From NCBI GenBank assembly GCA_019310485.1, contig JAFDEF010000026.1:1-37289 (forward strand): 37,289 nucleotides of DNA. Reading direction: 5' to 3'. A model generated the notes under the pieces. That model had not been told where the DNA came from and ran no database searches. It saw only the letters and a list, made by a program, of their open reading frames with translations. This DNA is from Deltaproteobacteria bacterium (GTDB lineage: Bacteria; Desulfobacterota; DSM-4660; Desulfatiglandales; HGW-15). The translations under genes were made by a program, and so were the position numbers. How positions within the stretch are numbered: position 1 is the stretch's first letter; each line of letters starts with the position of its first letter. This document shows, in pieces, positions 1 through 7,949 of the stretch.

Positions 1-684
1 CTCAAATTCCATGCTTGTTATAACATTGGGGTGCTTTGCGTAGTTGTAAGTTTCATACCTGGAAGGATCAAAGGGCTCAAAGCCGGGTGCCAGTATAATG
101 GAGCCCACCTCCAAAGTGATCTTTTTCTCTTTGTCTTCAAAGTTTATGGCATCAGCCGGGCAAAATTTTTCGCATGCACGACACTTGCCTTTCTGGAAAT
201 ATATGCAATTATCACCGTCGATAAGGTACTTAAGAGGCACTGCCTGGGGGTATTGAACATAGATAGCCTTTCTCTTCACAAGACCTTTGTTAAACTCGCT
301 GTCCACTTTCCTGGGGCATTTCTCTGCGCAAATTCCGCAGGCGATACATTTTTCAAGCTCCACATAGCGGGGACGTTTGAGCACCTCCACCTGAAAGTGC
401 CCCTCTTCCCCTCTGAGTGCCAATACCTCAGACAGAGTATGCAGTTCAACGTTTAGGTGCCGGCCGACCTCGACCAGTTTGGGGGAAAGTATTCACATGG
501 CACAGTCATTGGTGGGGAATGTCTTGTCTAGCTGAGACATCGCACCGCCAATGGACGGAGATTTCTCCACCAGGTGAACAAAATAGCCGGAATCAGCAAG
601 ATCCAGACATGCCTGCATACCGGCTATCCCTCCCCCTACTACCATAACTGAGCCGCGAGGCGCAGTATGTTTCAAAGCGCTCAT
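1..684 (-). CDS. hdrA: HdrA-like flavoprotein with in-frame TGA read as selenocysteine (3' end outside window)
   Basis: Heterodisulfide reductase subunit A family, an FAD/Fe-S hub of electron-bifurcating complexes. The N-terminus has a Rossmann FAD motif ([10 protein letters not shown]), then the HdrA signature [11 protein letters not shown], then TGA at 495-493 (codon 64), then [14 protein letters not shown] in the same frame. The frame stays open to the window edge (228 codons) through two ferredoxin-type motifs ([12 protein letters not shown] and C-x7-CRACEKFCP) and the HdrA segment [15 protein letters not shown]. The second HdrA in this window has TGC at the equivalent codon (NDCSMCIISPKLVE), so TGA replaces a conserved cysteine. 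Methanococcal HdrA is a known selenoprotein. The start at 684 is preceded by GAGGTGG; a TTG at 708 is a poorer choice. The gene follows the MetF paralogue by 20 bp. A pseudogene is the alternative, but nothing else is broken. Confidence 0.85.
460..495 (-). promoter_or_regulatory. Candidate bacterial SECIS hairpin downstream of the HdrA UGA
   Basis: Starting 15 nt after the UGA (495-493), CUGGUC (477-472) can pair with GGCCGG (465-460), giving six pairs including two G-U. The 6-nt loop is GAGGUC. The loop carries GGU, as in the E. coli fdhF SECIS, and begins 21 nt after the UGA, within the usual bacterial spacing. Pairing was done by eye; no folding energy was computed. Confidence 0.55.
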
Positions 685-704
685 TGAGTTCCACCTCTCA
701 GTTT

Positions 705-1580
705 TCAAATTTTCGCCAAGTCAAGCACCTGCGGGAGTTTATCTTCCCAGCCCACAGTGGATACCAGGACTCCTGCCAGCCCCATCTCTTTAATACCCTG
801 AATAAGCTCTGCTGCGATCGTGGTACATTCCTTCACCTTGTCAGGTGCTTTTTGAATCCTCCTTATCATTTCTTTTGGAACAGAAATTCCCCTGATATTA
901 TGGTCTATGTAACGGGCCATCCCGGCAGATTTGAGCAGCAAGACAGTGGGAATAAGGGCAATATTCCCTGTGTCTACCCGCTTTGTAAATTCCTGGAGGC
1001 GATGAAGGTCAAATACGGGATTGGTCACAATGAATTCTGCGCCAAGCTCTATTTTCTTTTTCAGGGCTTCCATCTCTATAGTTAGAAGCCCCCCGGGGGC
1101 ACCTGTATCAATGCTTGTGCCAACGCAGAAATCTACTGACCCTCGCAATTCCACACCAGCCAGGTCTCTACCGTTCTTAAGCTTGTTAATGGCTTCAAGT
1201 ATCCCGAGGAGGTCCAGATCATATACGGCTCTAGCCCGAGGATGATCCCCGTGTGTAATGTCCTGTCCCGGAACAACCATGATGTTCTTAATTCCAAGTG
1301 CTGCGGCCGAGAGAATGTCAGATTGAAGCGCTAATCGGTTTCTGTCCCTCGGGCACAGTTGAAAAACACTCTCTATACCCTCTCTCTGAAAAAAGGCACA
1401 TCCGCCAAGTGAACTGGCCTTCAACACAGCATTTGACATTTCCGGGACCACGATAGCATCGATTCTTCCCCTAATTAGATCTGCATTCCTTAGAAGAGGA
1501 GAAAAGTCTGCTCCTTTAGGTGGTTCGAATTCCCCAAGAACTACAAATTTCCCAGATCTCAATCTTTCCTGCAAGCCCAT
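705..1580 (-). CDS. MetF-family methylenetetrahydrofolate reductase paralogue
   Basis: A 291-residue flavin TIM-barrel protein of the 5,10-methylene-THF reductase family. It shares the family landmarks seen in the second MetF of this window: [11 protein letters not shown] near the N-terminus, [42 protein letters not shown] and [11 protein letters not shown]. Differences from the other copy are shorter length and [11 protein letters not shown] in place of SGDHQTFGNHP, so the aspartate near the flavin is displaced by one position. The start at 1580 follows CCGGAGG with a 9-nt spacer. It lies immediately upstream of the selenocysteine HdrA and downstream of two kinase genes, so it probably passes electrons to or from that HdrA. 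A true methylene-THF substrate is likely but a divergent role is possible. Confidence 0.85.
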   Translation of the reverse strand: MGLQERLRSGKFVVLGEFEPPKGADFSPLLRNADLIRGRIDAIVVPEMSNAVLKASSLGGCAFFQREGIESVFQLCPRDRNRLALQSDILSAAALGIKNIMVVPGQDITHGDHPRARAVYDLDLLGILEAINKLKNGRDLAGVELRGSVDFCVGTSIDTGAPGGLLTIEMEALKKKIELGAEFIVTNPVFDLHRLQEFTKRVDTGNIALIPTVLLLKSAGMARYIDHNIRGISVPKEMIRRIQKAPDKVKECTTIAAELIQGIKEMGLAGVLVSTVGWEDKLPQVLDLAKI

Positions 1581-1655
1581 GTTCTTTAGCCTCCGGAATT
1601 ATGAACAGAAAAAAGTGCACTCTCCCAGAAAACCCGTAACCAGTCCTGTGAATAA

Positions 1656-1693
1656 GCCCGCGTAAAGCGGATAACTGCGTGCTGCTCGCGGGC
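1656..1693. other. Inverted repeat in the kinase-metF spacer
   Basis: GCCCGCG (1656-1662) is complementary to CGCGGGC (1687-1693), with 24 nt between. It sits in the 145-bp spacer between the receiver-kinase gene and the MetF paralogue. No T-tract follows on the minus strand, so it is not a standard terminator. It could be an operator or mRNA structure; function unknown. Confidence 0.3.
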
Positions 1694-1725
1694 GAAGGCA
1701 GTCTCGTGACTCTAGAAGCGCCGGT

Positions 1726-3204
1726 TTACCCTTGGGACTGGATTGCCGGCAGAAGAACCCTAAACGTTGTACCTTTGTCAACAGTGCTTTCCACCTCAAT
1801 TGTTCCGCGATGAGCTTCGACAGCTCCTTTCACTATTGAAAGACCCAGTCCAGTACCAATAACCTTTCGCGTTTTCGGATGCTTGATGCGGTAAAACTTG
1901 TCGAAAATTCTCGGCAATTCTTCAGGGGGTATGCCCACCCCGGTATCCTGCACCTTCAGCTCCACGTACTCGCCCAATCCCCTTGCGGTGATGCTGACCT
2001 TGCCACCTTCAGGGGAGTAGTTAATTGCGTTGCTGATGAGGTTGTTCAAGACTTCTTCAATGCTTTTCGGGTCTGCCTTAATCATCGGCAAATCGTCAAA
2101 AGAAAACTCCAGGCTAATCCCCTGTTCAAGGGCATGCTGTTTAACCAGGGAAACACTATCTTCAATTATTTTTCGTAGATCGATGGGCACATGATGTTGT
2201 ACATATTTTCCTGCTTCGAGCTTTGAGACATCCAGGAGATCGTTGATAAGTTCCAGGAGAGTGTCAATCTTTCTTGTTCCTCTAGCTACAAAATCACGCT
2301 GCTTTTCCTCTAAGGGACCTGCCATGCCTTCCAGCAAAACGTGGTTTATCTGGCGGATCGAAACCAGAGGGCTACGGAGTTCGTGGGCAACCATGTTAAC
2401 AAAATCGGATTTCATCTGATCAAGTTTCTTGTACTCGGTGATGTTTTCAAGAAGAGAGACAGCACCCACAATGCCTTTCCCCGGGCCCATGAGGGGTGCA
2501 GAAACTGCCCTTAAAGTGTTGTTGCCGTGAACGATTTCTTGAATAGTGGCTTCATTCCTGGATGGGCTGCCTTCCAGTATTTGTTTCAAGGTGGAGATGA
2601 GCTCCTCCTGGGGCAGGATTTCAGCAATTGGGAAGGGACTTTCCACCTTTCGTGGAGTTTCCGTCAGACGCATTAGCGCAGGGTTGTGCAATACTACTTC
2701 CATATTGCGGTTGATTACCATCACTCCATTAGCCATACAGTTTATAATGGTTTTCAAGCGACTTTTCTCCAGGTTGAGATCGTAGAGGTTTCGAGCCTTC
2801 TCTTCTCCAAACAACCTGGCTTTTTCTTCAAGCCTTCTCTTTTCTGCAGCTCTTCGCACGGTAAGGAGGAATTGGTCAACCTGAAACGGCTTTGTGATAA
2901 AATCATATGCTCCCTTTTTCATGCATTCTACGGCTGTGTCCACGGTTCCATGACCCGTGATGATAATCACCGGGATGTGAGAGTATTGCTTCTGAACCTC
3001 CTCAAGAACCTCTTCGCCGCTCATGACGGGCATTTTCAGATCCAGCAGTAAGACATCAACACTTTCCGAGGCAAGGGTTTGCATTGCTGTCTTGCCGTTT
3101 TCAGCAGCAAGCACCTTATATCCCTTGCTTCCAAGGACACGCTCGCATCCCTCTCTGATAGGGCGCTCATCATCGACAACAAGAACGGTTATCTCGTCCT
3201 TCAT
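1726..3204 (-). CDS. Receiver-PAS-histidine kinase hybrid
   Basis: A 492-residue soluble signalling protein with an N-terminal receiver and a C-terminal kinase. The receiver (about 1-120) has D11/D12, phosphoacceptor D55, T83 and K105 (ITKP). A PAS-like domain follows (about 150-255). The HisKA domain has the phosphorylatable H274 in VAHELRSP. The ATPase domain contains the N-box (NNLISNAINYS), DTGVGIP and GTGLGLSIVKG. No transmembrane segment is visible. Its ATG overlaps the upstream kinase stop (ATGA, 3204-3201), indicating translational coupling. A receiver in front of a kinase suggests it is the second step in a phosphorelay started by the upstream kinase. The final output regulator is not in the window. 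The adjacent metF/hdrA genes are plausible targets by position only. Confidence 0.92.
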   Translation of the reverse strand: MKDEITVLVVDDERPIREGCERVLGSKGYKVLAAENGKTAMQTLASESVDVLLLDLKMPVMSGEEVLEEVQKQYSHIPVIIITGHGTVDTAVECMKKGAYDFITKPFQVDQFLLTVRRAAEKRRLEEKARLFGEEKARNLYDLNLEKSRLKTIINCMANGVMVINRNMEVVLHNPALMRLTETPRKVESPFPIAEILPQEELISTLKQILEGSPSRNEATIQEIVHGNNTLRAVSAPLMGPGKGIVGAVSLLENITEYKKLDQMKSDFVNMVAHELRSPLVSIRQINHVLLEGMAGPLEEKQRDFVARGTRKIDTLLELINDLLDVSKLEAGKYVQHHVPIDLRKIIEDSVSLVKQHALEQGISLEFSFDDLPMIKADPKSIEEVLNNLISNAINYSPEGGKVSITARGLGEYVELKVQDTGVGIPPEELPRIFDKFYRIKHPKTRKVIGTGLGLSIVKGAVEAHRGTIEVESTVDKGTTFRVLLPAIQSQG

Positions 3205-5177
3205 CGTTCATCCAATCCAATGAAAACAGGTTCTTCTCCAATAATAAAATCTTGTCCGGAGGATTCTGCAAAAGGCTTAAGCGGAAGCTCAACTTTAAAT
3301 ACGGTTCCTCCTTCTGGCGGGCATGTAAAGGAGAGGTTCCCGCCGTGAATCTTAACGATATTCTGCGAAACACTGAGGCCCAGTCCGGTTCCTTTCCCAA
3401 CTGGCTTGGTTGTGAAAAACACATCAAATACCTTATCCCAGTGTTCCTTTGGAATACCAGGTCCAGTGTCGGAAACTTTGATGATGAACATAGACCGACT
3501 TCGGTCATAACGAGCCCCTATTTCAAGTTTCCCTTTTCCTTCCATTGCATCTGCAGCATTAATAAAAAGGTTGGTGAAAACTTGCTGAAGCTGACTCATC
3601 TCACCGAGAATATTCGGCATTTCCGGTTCTATGTTTTTTATGACTTGAATATCTTGGAAATACTCTTTGTTTATCAAGAGCCCGAGACACTTGTTAATCA
3701 AGTCCTCGAGAGAAAAGGAAGAAGCCTTTCCTGCAGATTTACGGCTAAATTCCAAGAGTTCGGAAACAATCTTCTTGCATCTTAATGTCTGATCTATGAT
3801 TTCCTGAATGTCCTTTGCATGTTGGGCGTTGCTTTTGAGATTTTCCTTGAGTAGCTCAGCGTAAAGCAAGATCGCTGAAAGGGGATTGTTGATTTCATGT
3901 GCAACACCGGCTGCCATTCTTCCGATTGAAGCTATCTTTTGAGACTGTATAAGTTGTATGTTTGCATCTTCTAGTTCCTTCCTCATCTTGAGGACTTCTC
4001 TCATGTCAGTAAAAACTCCAACACTTCCGATCTCCTTCCCGTCTATGGTAATGATTGACGCAGAAAGTGTTACTGGGACTTCTTCCCCGTCCTTGGTTGT
4101 GATGGTCATGCTGGTGGGGTTTAGTTTGCCGGGGGGACCGTATTCATCGCTACGCATTTTGCGCATATTTTCTTTAGCCACCTCTATGTCGTAGAAACTG
4201 CTAAGGTGACCTCGATCAATAATCTCTCTCGCGGAATAACCAGTAAGGTGTTCCATTCCTTCGTTGAAAATCAGCACATTACCTTTGGTATCTACAACCA
4301 CGATTCCATCTACCGTGCTCTGTATTACTTTTTCAAAAAAAGTATTGGACTTTTGAGCCTCACGTTGAAGACGAATTCTCTCGGTATCGTCACGTGAAGC
4401 TTCCAGTATTTGGACAACCTCACCGTCTTCGTTAAAGATGGGAGCGATAGTGATAACGTCAAAGCGCGTTTCTCCGTTCTTATCTTTGTATTCCTGGTAG
4501 GTGCTCACAAGCCCTTTTTTCTTGATTATTTCCAGGTGGTCAATCAAGGAACATTCCCTTCCGAATTCACTACATGGCCTGTCAAGCCCGTACCTTACCT
4601 CATAGCAGGGCTTTCCGAGGACATCTTCATAGCTGTGGCCGTATTCTCTGAGAAATGTTTTGTTTACTCTGTGGACTTTCATATCCAGGCCCACGACCAT
4701 TATCCGATAGGGGAGGGAATCGAGTATAACTTGCGTATGCTCTTCATCCTTGTTTACTTGAGGGTGAATTTGATCGGGTAGGGGACCAGTGCTTGTTTGG
4801 GTTCTAAGAATGTTTCGAAGAAGGCTCACTCCCTTGCTGTCAATAAGAGATACCCCTGTGGGTAGCTTCCTCCATATCTTATCTTTCAGAGTGGCCGACT
4901 CACTTAACTCAATGATGAGGTCAAGATTTTCAAGACCGAGCAATTCTTCAATATTGGTAGTCGTGAAAAGATTCTTTTGTTTTGCATACTGAAGACCCGG
5001 CGCATCGGGGTCTTGGTCAAACACGCCCAGAATTTTTATTACTGGCGCATGAAATTGAGCCTTTTCAAGCAGAGTCAAGAGCTCGTGGCAAGAGTTGCCG
5101 CCACCTGCAATGGCTGCCCGGAGAGGGGGCTGAGCTTCTTGGCTCCACTTTTTCGCAGCGAAAGGCTCGGCGGTCAT
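3201..5177 (-). CDS. Sensor histidine kinase: Rossmann-like N-terminus, two PAS domains
   Basis: A 658-residue predicted cytoplasmic histidine kinase. Residues 1-130 look like a nucleotide-binding Rossmann fold: a strand leading into a glycine-rich turn (AAIAGGGNSC), an acidic segment (LGVFDQDPDAPG), and IEELLGLENLDLIIELS. They are not a membrane sensor. Two PAS domains follow (about 145-275 and 280-400). HisKA has H427 in GVAHEINNPLSA, and the HATPase has DTGPGIP and GTGLGLSVSQ. The ATG at 5177 is preceded by TAGGAGG. The stop overlaps the next kinase start. The N-terminal fold suggests sensing of a dinucleotide or redox ligand, which would suit the neighbouring redox genes, but this is inference. 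No transmembrane helices are visible. Confidence 0.92.
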   Translation of the reverse strand: MTAEPFAAKKWSQEAQPPLRAAIAGGGNSCHELLTLLEKAQFHAPVIKILGVFDQDPDAPGLQYAKQKNLFTTTNIEELLGLENLDLIIELSESATLKDKIWRKLPTGVSLIDSKGVSLLRNILRTQTSTGPLPDQIHPQVNKDEEHTQVILDSLPYRIMVVGLDMKVHRVNKTFLREYGHSYEDVLGKPCYEVRYGLDRPCSEFGRECSLIDHLEIIKKKGLVSTYQEYKDKNGETRFDVITIAPIFNEDGEVVQILEASRDDTERIRLQREAQKSNTFFEKVIQSTVDGIVVVDTKGNVLIFNEGMEHLTGYSAREIIDRGHLSSFYDIEVAKENMRKMRSDEYGPPGKLNPTSMTITTKDGEEVPVTLSASIITIDGKEIGSVGVFTDMREVLKMRKELEDANIQLIQSQKIASIGRMAAGVAHEINNPLSAILLYAELLKENLKSNAQHAKDIQEIIDQTLRCKKIVSELLEFSRKSAGKASSFSLEDLINKCLGLLINKEYFQDIQVIKNIEPEMPNILGEMSQLQQVFTNLFINAADAMEGKGKLEIGARYDRSRSMFIIKVSDTGPGIPKEHWDKVFDVFFTTKPVGKGTGLGLSVSQNIVKIHGGNLSFTCPPEGGTVFKVELPLKPFAESSGQDFIIGEEPVFIGLDER

Positions 5178-5313
5178 TCAGGCAAGGCCTCCTAGCAGGT
5201 CTTTATAGAGGTCCAAGGTAAGAAGATCTCCTCCTTGTTTCATAAGCCTGCGTTTTCGATGTCAGAAACGCTTAAATTCATCCGAGTGTGATTCGAGGTA
5301 TCGCCACTTTCAT

Positions 5314-5577
5314 CTATCGGTTTTTCTCTATCTTTTTTAGTCGCTGACGCAGTTTTTCCTCGAGATCCACTATTATGAATTTCATTACTTTGCTTTCAGA
5401 AACCGGACCCGAATTGTTCCAGCCTCTTCTAAATGCTTCTTCTTTTTTTTCTCGAAATTGCTGAACGCTCTTCGCCATGGACTTCCAGATAAACAACTTC
5501 TGGAGAATGTGTCTTTCGGGGGCTGAGAGGTCTTTTTCTGTGTCATACGATTTGCCGGTCCGTGTGATAAAAATCAT
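5314..5577 (-). CDS. Small conserved-type hypothetical protein, 87 aa
   Basis: An 87-residue, highly charged protein beginning MIFITRTGKSYDTEKDLS, with the central segment ERHILQKLFIWKSMA, a GWNNSGPVSES stretch, and a basic, probably helical C-terminus (LEEKLRQRLKKIEKNR). No domain, cysteine or membrane segment is evident. From memory, similar short proteins occur in sulfate-reducing Desulfobacterota, but I know no assigned function. It lies upstream of the sensor kinase on the same strand (137-bp gap), so it may be part of that transcript. The ribosome-binding site upstream of 5577 is weak. The non-random, structured composition argues for a real gene. Confidence 0.65.
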   Translation of the reverse strand: MIFITRTGKSYDTEKDLSAPERHILQKLFIWKSMAKSVQQFREKKEEAFRRGWNNSGPVSESKVMKFIIVDLEEKLRQRLKKIEKNR

Positions 5578-5781
5578 GTCAGCACGCTTTATCCACTGCT
5601 AAGATCATGACTGATATGGTAGGATATATTTTCAAAAACTTCCTGCTTGTTTAAGTAAAAACAAAGCGAAACTTATTGAGGAATAACGGCAGATTCAGGT
5701 CCAGGTCAGAAAGCGATTGAGATTTCGCGCGAATCGGAATGCAGTTCGACAAGCAACAATAGTATTCTAAAATAAGGGCAG

Positions 5782-5802
5782 GAAAAAGTCAGCTACTTTT
5801 TC
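5782..5802 (-). terminator. Candidate terminator after metF
   Basis: GAAAAAGT (5782-5789) and ACTTTTTC (5795-5802) form an 8-bp stem with a 5-nt loop, beginning 6 nt after the metF stop codon on the minus strand. The stem is A/T-rich and the T-run lies partly inside it, so efficiency is uncertain. Confidence 0.4.
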
Positions 5803-5807
5803 AAGGA

Positions 5808-6740
5808 TCAAACTTTTGGTCTAGGGAGCATCCCGGCTCTTTCGGCAATCTCAGGGACCCTATGCTCCCACTCGATGGCCATAAGGTGAACACCGGCAAC
5901 ACCCTCCATCTCTTTTAGCTCCTGGATCTGCTCAACTGCAAATTTGATCCCTTCTTCCGCAACTTTGCCTTTACCAGCCCCTCTCAGCCTTTTTATGAGG
6001 GATTCAGGCACGTCCATACCGGGAACTGCTTTGGCCATGTACTGCGCCATACCTACACTTTTCATGGGAGTGATGCCTGCGAGGATATAGCACCTTTCAT
6101 GCAGGCCCATATCAACGGCTCTTTTCATGAACCCTCTGAATCTCTGCATGTTGTAAATGCACTGAGTCTGGATAAAATCGGCTCCCGAATCGATCTTCAT
6201 TGCCAGCCTGTATACCCTGAATTCAAACGGCTCTGCAAAAGGGTTCGACGCTGCCCCGATAAATAGTTTGGGCGCCACGTCGATCTCTTCATCGTTCATG
6301 AATTTTTGCTCGTCCCGCATCTTTTTCACCAAGGATATGAGTTGCATGGAGTCTATGTCGTATACGTTTTTTGCCTGAGGATGATTTCCAAAAGTTTGGT
6401 GGTCACCTGAGAGGCAGAGCATGTTGCGTACACCCAGAGCATACGCTCCCAGTATGTCACTCTGAATGGCAAGGCGGTTTCTATCCCTGCACACCATTTG
6501 AAAATTTGGCTCAAGCCCTTCCTGGATCAAGATAGCACAGGCAGCCCAACTTGACATCCTCACAACCGCAGTTTGGTTATCTGTGATATTTACAGCATCA
6601 ACTTTTCCTTTCAGGTGGGACAGCTTTTCCCTCAGGTGCTCCACGTTAGCTCCTTTGGGCGGTCCACACTCGCCTGTAAAGGCAAAGTGGCCGGCCTTCA
6701 AGACCTTTTCGAGATTGCTGCCTGACTTCAATTCGCTCAT
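5808..6740 (-). CDS. metF: 5,10-methylenetetrahydrofolate reductase, MetF subunit
   Basis: A 310-residue flavin TIM-barrel enzyme that reduces methylene-THF to methyl-THF (or the reverse) in the Wood-Ljungdahl methyl branch. Landmarks are GECGPPKGANVEHL (the family's catalytic-glutamate region), CRDRNRLAIQSDILGAYALG, MLCLSGDHQTFGNHPQA (the flavin-contacting aspartate region), GADFIQTQCIYN and AGITPMKSVGMAQYM. The start overlaps the stop of the upstream metV gene (ATGA, 6740-6737). The order hdrA-mvhD-metV-metF resembles acetogen and sulfate-reducer MetVF complexes in which MetF takes electrons through MetV rather than directly from NAD(P)H. It has no long C-terminal extension. It is the closer match to canonical MetF of the two copies in the window. 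Confidence 0.94.
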   Translation of the reverse strand: MSELKSGSNLEKVLKAGHFAFTGECGPPKGANVEHLREKLSHLKGKVDAVNITDNQTAVVRMSSWAACAILIQEGLEPNFQMVCRDRNRLAIQSDILGAYALGVRNMLCLSGDHQTFGNHPQAKNVYDIDSMQLISLVKKMRDEQKFMNDEEIDVAPKLFIGAASNPFAEPFEFRVYRLAMKIDSGADFIQTQCIYNMQRFRGFMKRAVDMGLHERCYILAGITPMKSVGMAQYMAKAVPGMDVPESLIKRLRGAGKGKVAEEGIKFAVEQIQELKEMEGVAGVHLMAIEWEHRVPEIAERAGMLPRPKV

Positions 6741-7405
6741 TGCACAAGTTCCTCCCTTACGCTCTTTCGAGGACCTCCGTCCCTGGCAGTTCGCCAGTCT
6801 TTGGGAGGTTTTGGATCAAGAAGGTCTTTGAGATGTCCTTCCTCCATTTTTTTTCTCACGATTTTATCCCATATGCAGTCTACTTCTTTAGAAATCTCGC
6901 ACTTCCCGTTTGCCGAGCCTCCGCACGGTCCATGAAGAAGGCTCTTTGAACAGCGCGCAATGGGACACATGCCGTCAAAATAATGGATAATGCAGGTTCC
7001 GCAGCCGGCACATCTCTCAGCCCATACACCGTGTTGTATCGCACCTCCAAAGAAGGTGGTATTAACTGCAGGGAAAAAACGCTGCGCTGGATAGGCTTCA
7101 CTCAAGAACTGGGGGCCGACTCCGCACGCCATGGAGACCACCGCGTCGTATTGTCCCACCCGGTCTTTCACCTGTTCAATGTACTCCGGGTCGCACTGTC
7201 GCTCTATGGTCATTTCATCCACGTGTAGGAGGCGGCCCTCCTTTTTTCTGGCAATCCGCAAAATTGACGCAAGGATGCTAACCTCCCTTGCGCCTCCGAC
7301 ATTGCACACTGTCACGCAGCCTTTGCATCCTAGAATAAGAATTTTGTCGCAGTTCTCGACCATTTCTCGTATCTCTGCAAGTGGCTTTCGATTGGCAACA
7401 ATCAT
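6737..7405 (-). CDS. metV: MetV-like methylene-THF reductase partner subunit
   Basis: A 222-residue cysteine-rich protein of the MTHFR C-terminal-domain family (MetV). The N-terminal half has LILGCKGCVTVCNVGGARE. The C-terminal half has a dense cluster, CAGCGTCIIHYFDGMCP, then CSKSLLHGPCGG and a C in GKCEIS. In acetogens MetV binds Fe-S clusters and links MetF to other redox proteins. Here it lies between mvhD (14-bp gap) and metF (4-bp overlap), so the same relay from MvhD/HdrA to MetF is likely. The start at 7405 (MIVANRKPLAEI) keeps the whole domain. No membrane segment or signal peptide is seen. Confidence 0.9.
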   Translation of the reverse strand: MIVANRKPLAEIREMVENCDKILILGCKGCVTVCNVGGAREVSILASILRIARKKEGRLLHVDEMTIERQCDPEYIEQVKDRVGQYDAVVSMACGVGPQFLSEAYPAQRFFPAVNTTFFGGAIQHGVWAERCAGCGTCIIHYFDGMCPIARCSKSLLHGPCGGSANGKCEISKEVDCIWDKIVRKKMEEGHLKDLLDPKPPKDWRTARDGGPRKSVREELVQ

Positions 7406-7419
7406 GGGGCTTCACCTCT

Positions 7420-7842
7420 TCAAGCAGCATTTTGGGGTTTCACGGGGCTGGGGCCAAGCTCTCTAATTCTTTCTGTCATCTCGGTGGCAATTTCTGCAAA
7501 CCTGGGACCTTCCCCTGCAGAAAGGTTGAACATTTCCACTCTTTCAGGCTCTATCCCCAGTTCTTCCAGCACTTTTTTAACGTATTGAACCCTTTTTTTG
7601 GCCTTAAAATTTCCGGTCAGAAAATGACACTCCCCCTCCAGGCATCCAGCCACATACACTCCGTCTGCACCGTCTTCAATAGCTTTTAGAAGGTGGATGA
7701 TGTCTACTCTTCCGGAACACGGAACCTGTATTACTTTTACATTGCTTGGGTAAGATAACCTCATGGAACCTGCCAGGTCCGCAGCAGAATACGCTCAGTG
7801 CTGGCAGCAGTAAGCAAGAATTTGGGGTTCGAAATCAGGCAT
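7420..7842 (-). CDS. mvhD: MvhD-family electron-transfer protein with in-frame TGA read as selenocysteine
   Basis: The delta-subunit family of methyl-viologen-reducing hydrogenase (MvhD/FrhD), a small [2Fe-2S] protein that passes electrons to HdrA. The full gene starts at ATG 7842 after AAAAGGAG and encodes 140 residues: PDFEPQILAYCCQH, then TGA (7797-7795, codon 16), then AYSAADLAGSMRLSYPSN, then VIQVPCSGRVD and GCLEGECHFLTGN. Typical relatives read CCNWCSYAGADLAG, so the TGA sits at a family cysteine. Starting instead at the ATG at 7761 gives only 114 residues, removes the cysteine-rich N-terminus and has no comparable Shine-Dalgarno. The homologous VhuD of methanococci is a known selenoprotein. 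The gene lies between the HdrA fusion and metV. A nonsense mutation is the alternative, made unlikely by a second such gene nearby. Confidence 0.87.
7765..7797 (-). promoter_or_regulatory. Candidate bacterial SECIS hairpin downstream of the MvhD UGA
   Basis: After the UGA (7797-7795), GG-ACCU (7780-7775) pairs with AGGU-U-CC (7771-7765). The apical loop is GGC (7774-7772) and there is one bulged U. The loop starts 20 nt after the UGA and has G in its first positions, matching the general bacterial SECIS rule. A competing stem CUGC/GCAG is possible. No energy calculation was made. Confidence 0.45.
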
Positions 7843-7949
7843 TGGTACTCCTTTTAGCGATAGATTTTCAAGTTCATATCAGTGCCTGTCTTGAACTAGT
7901 TATGGCATTGCATTGCTAACAAAGTGAAGCAAAATCCCGTCCCTTTTTT

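Noticed and set aside
493..708. A 71-aa stand-alone oxidoreductase fragment ending at 493
   Set aside because: The same frame continues after the TGA with HdrA sequence for more than 160 codons, so it is one gene. The TTG start at 708 is also inferior to ATG 684.
7420..7764. MvhD as a 114-aa protein starting near 7761
   Set aside because: The conserved Cys-rich N-terminus and a strong ribosome site lie upstream, across an in-frame TGA.
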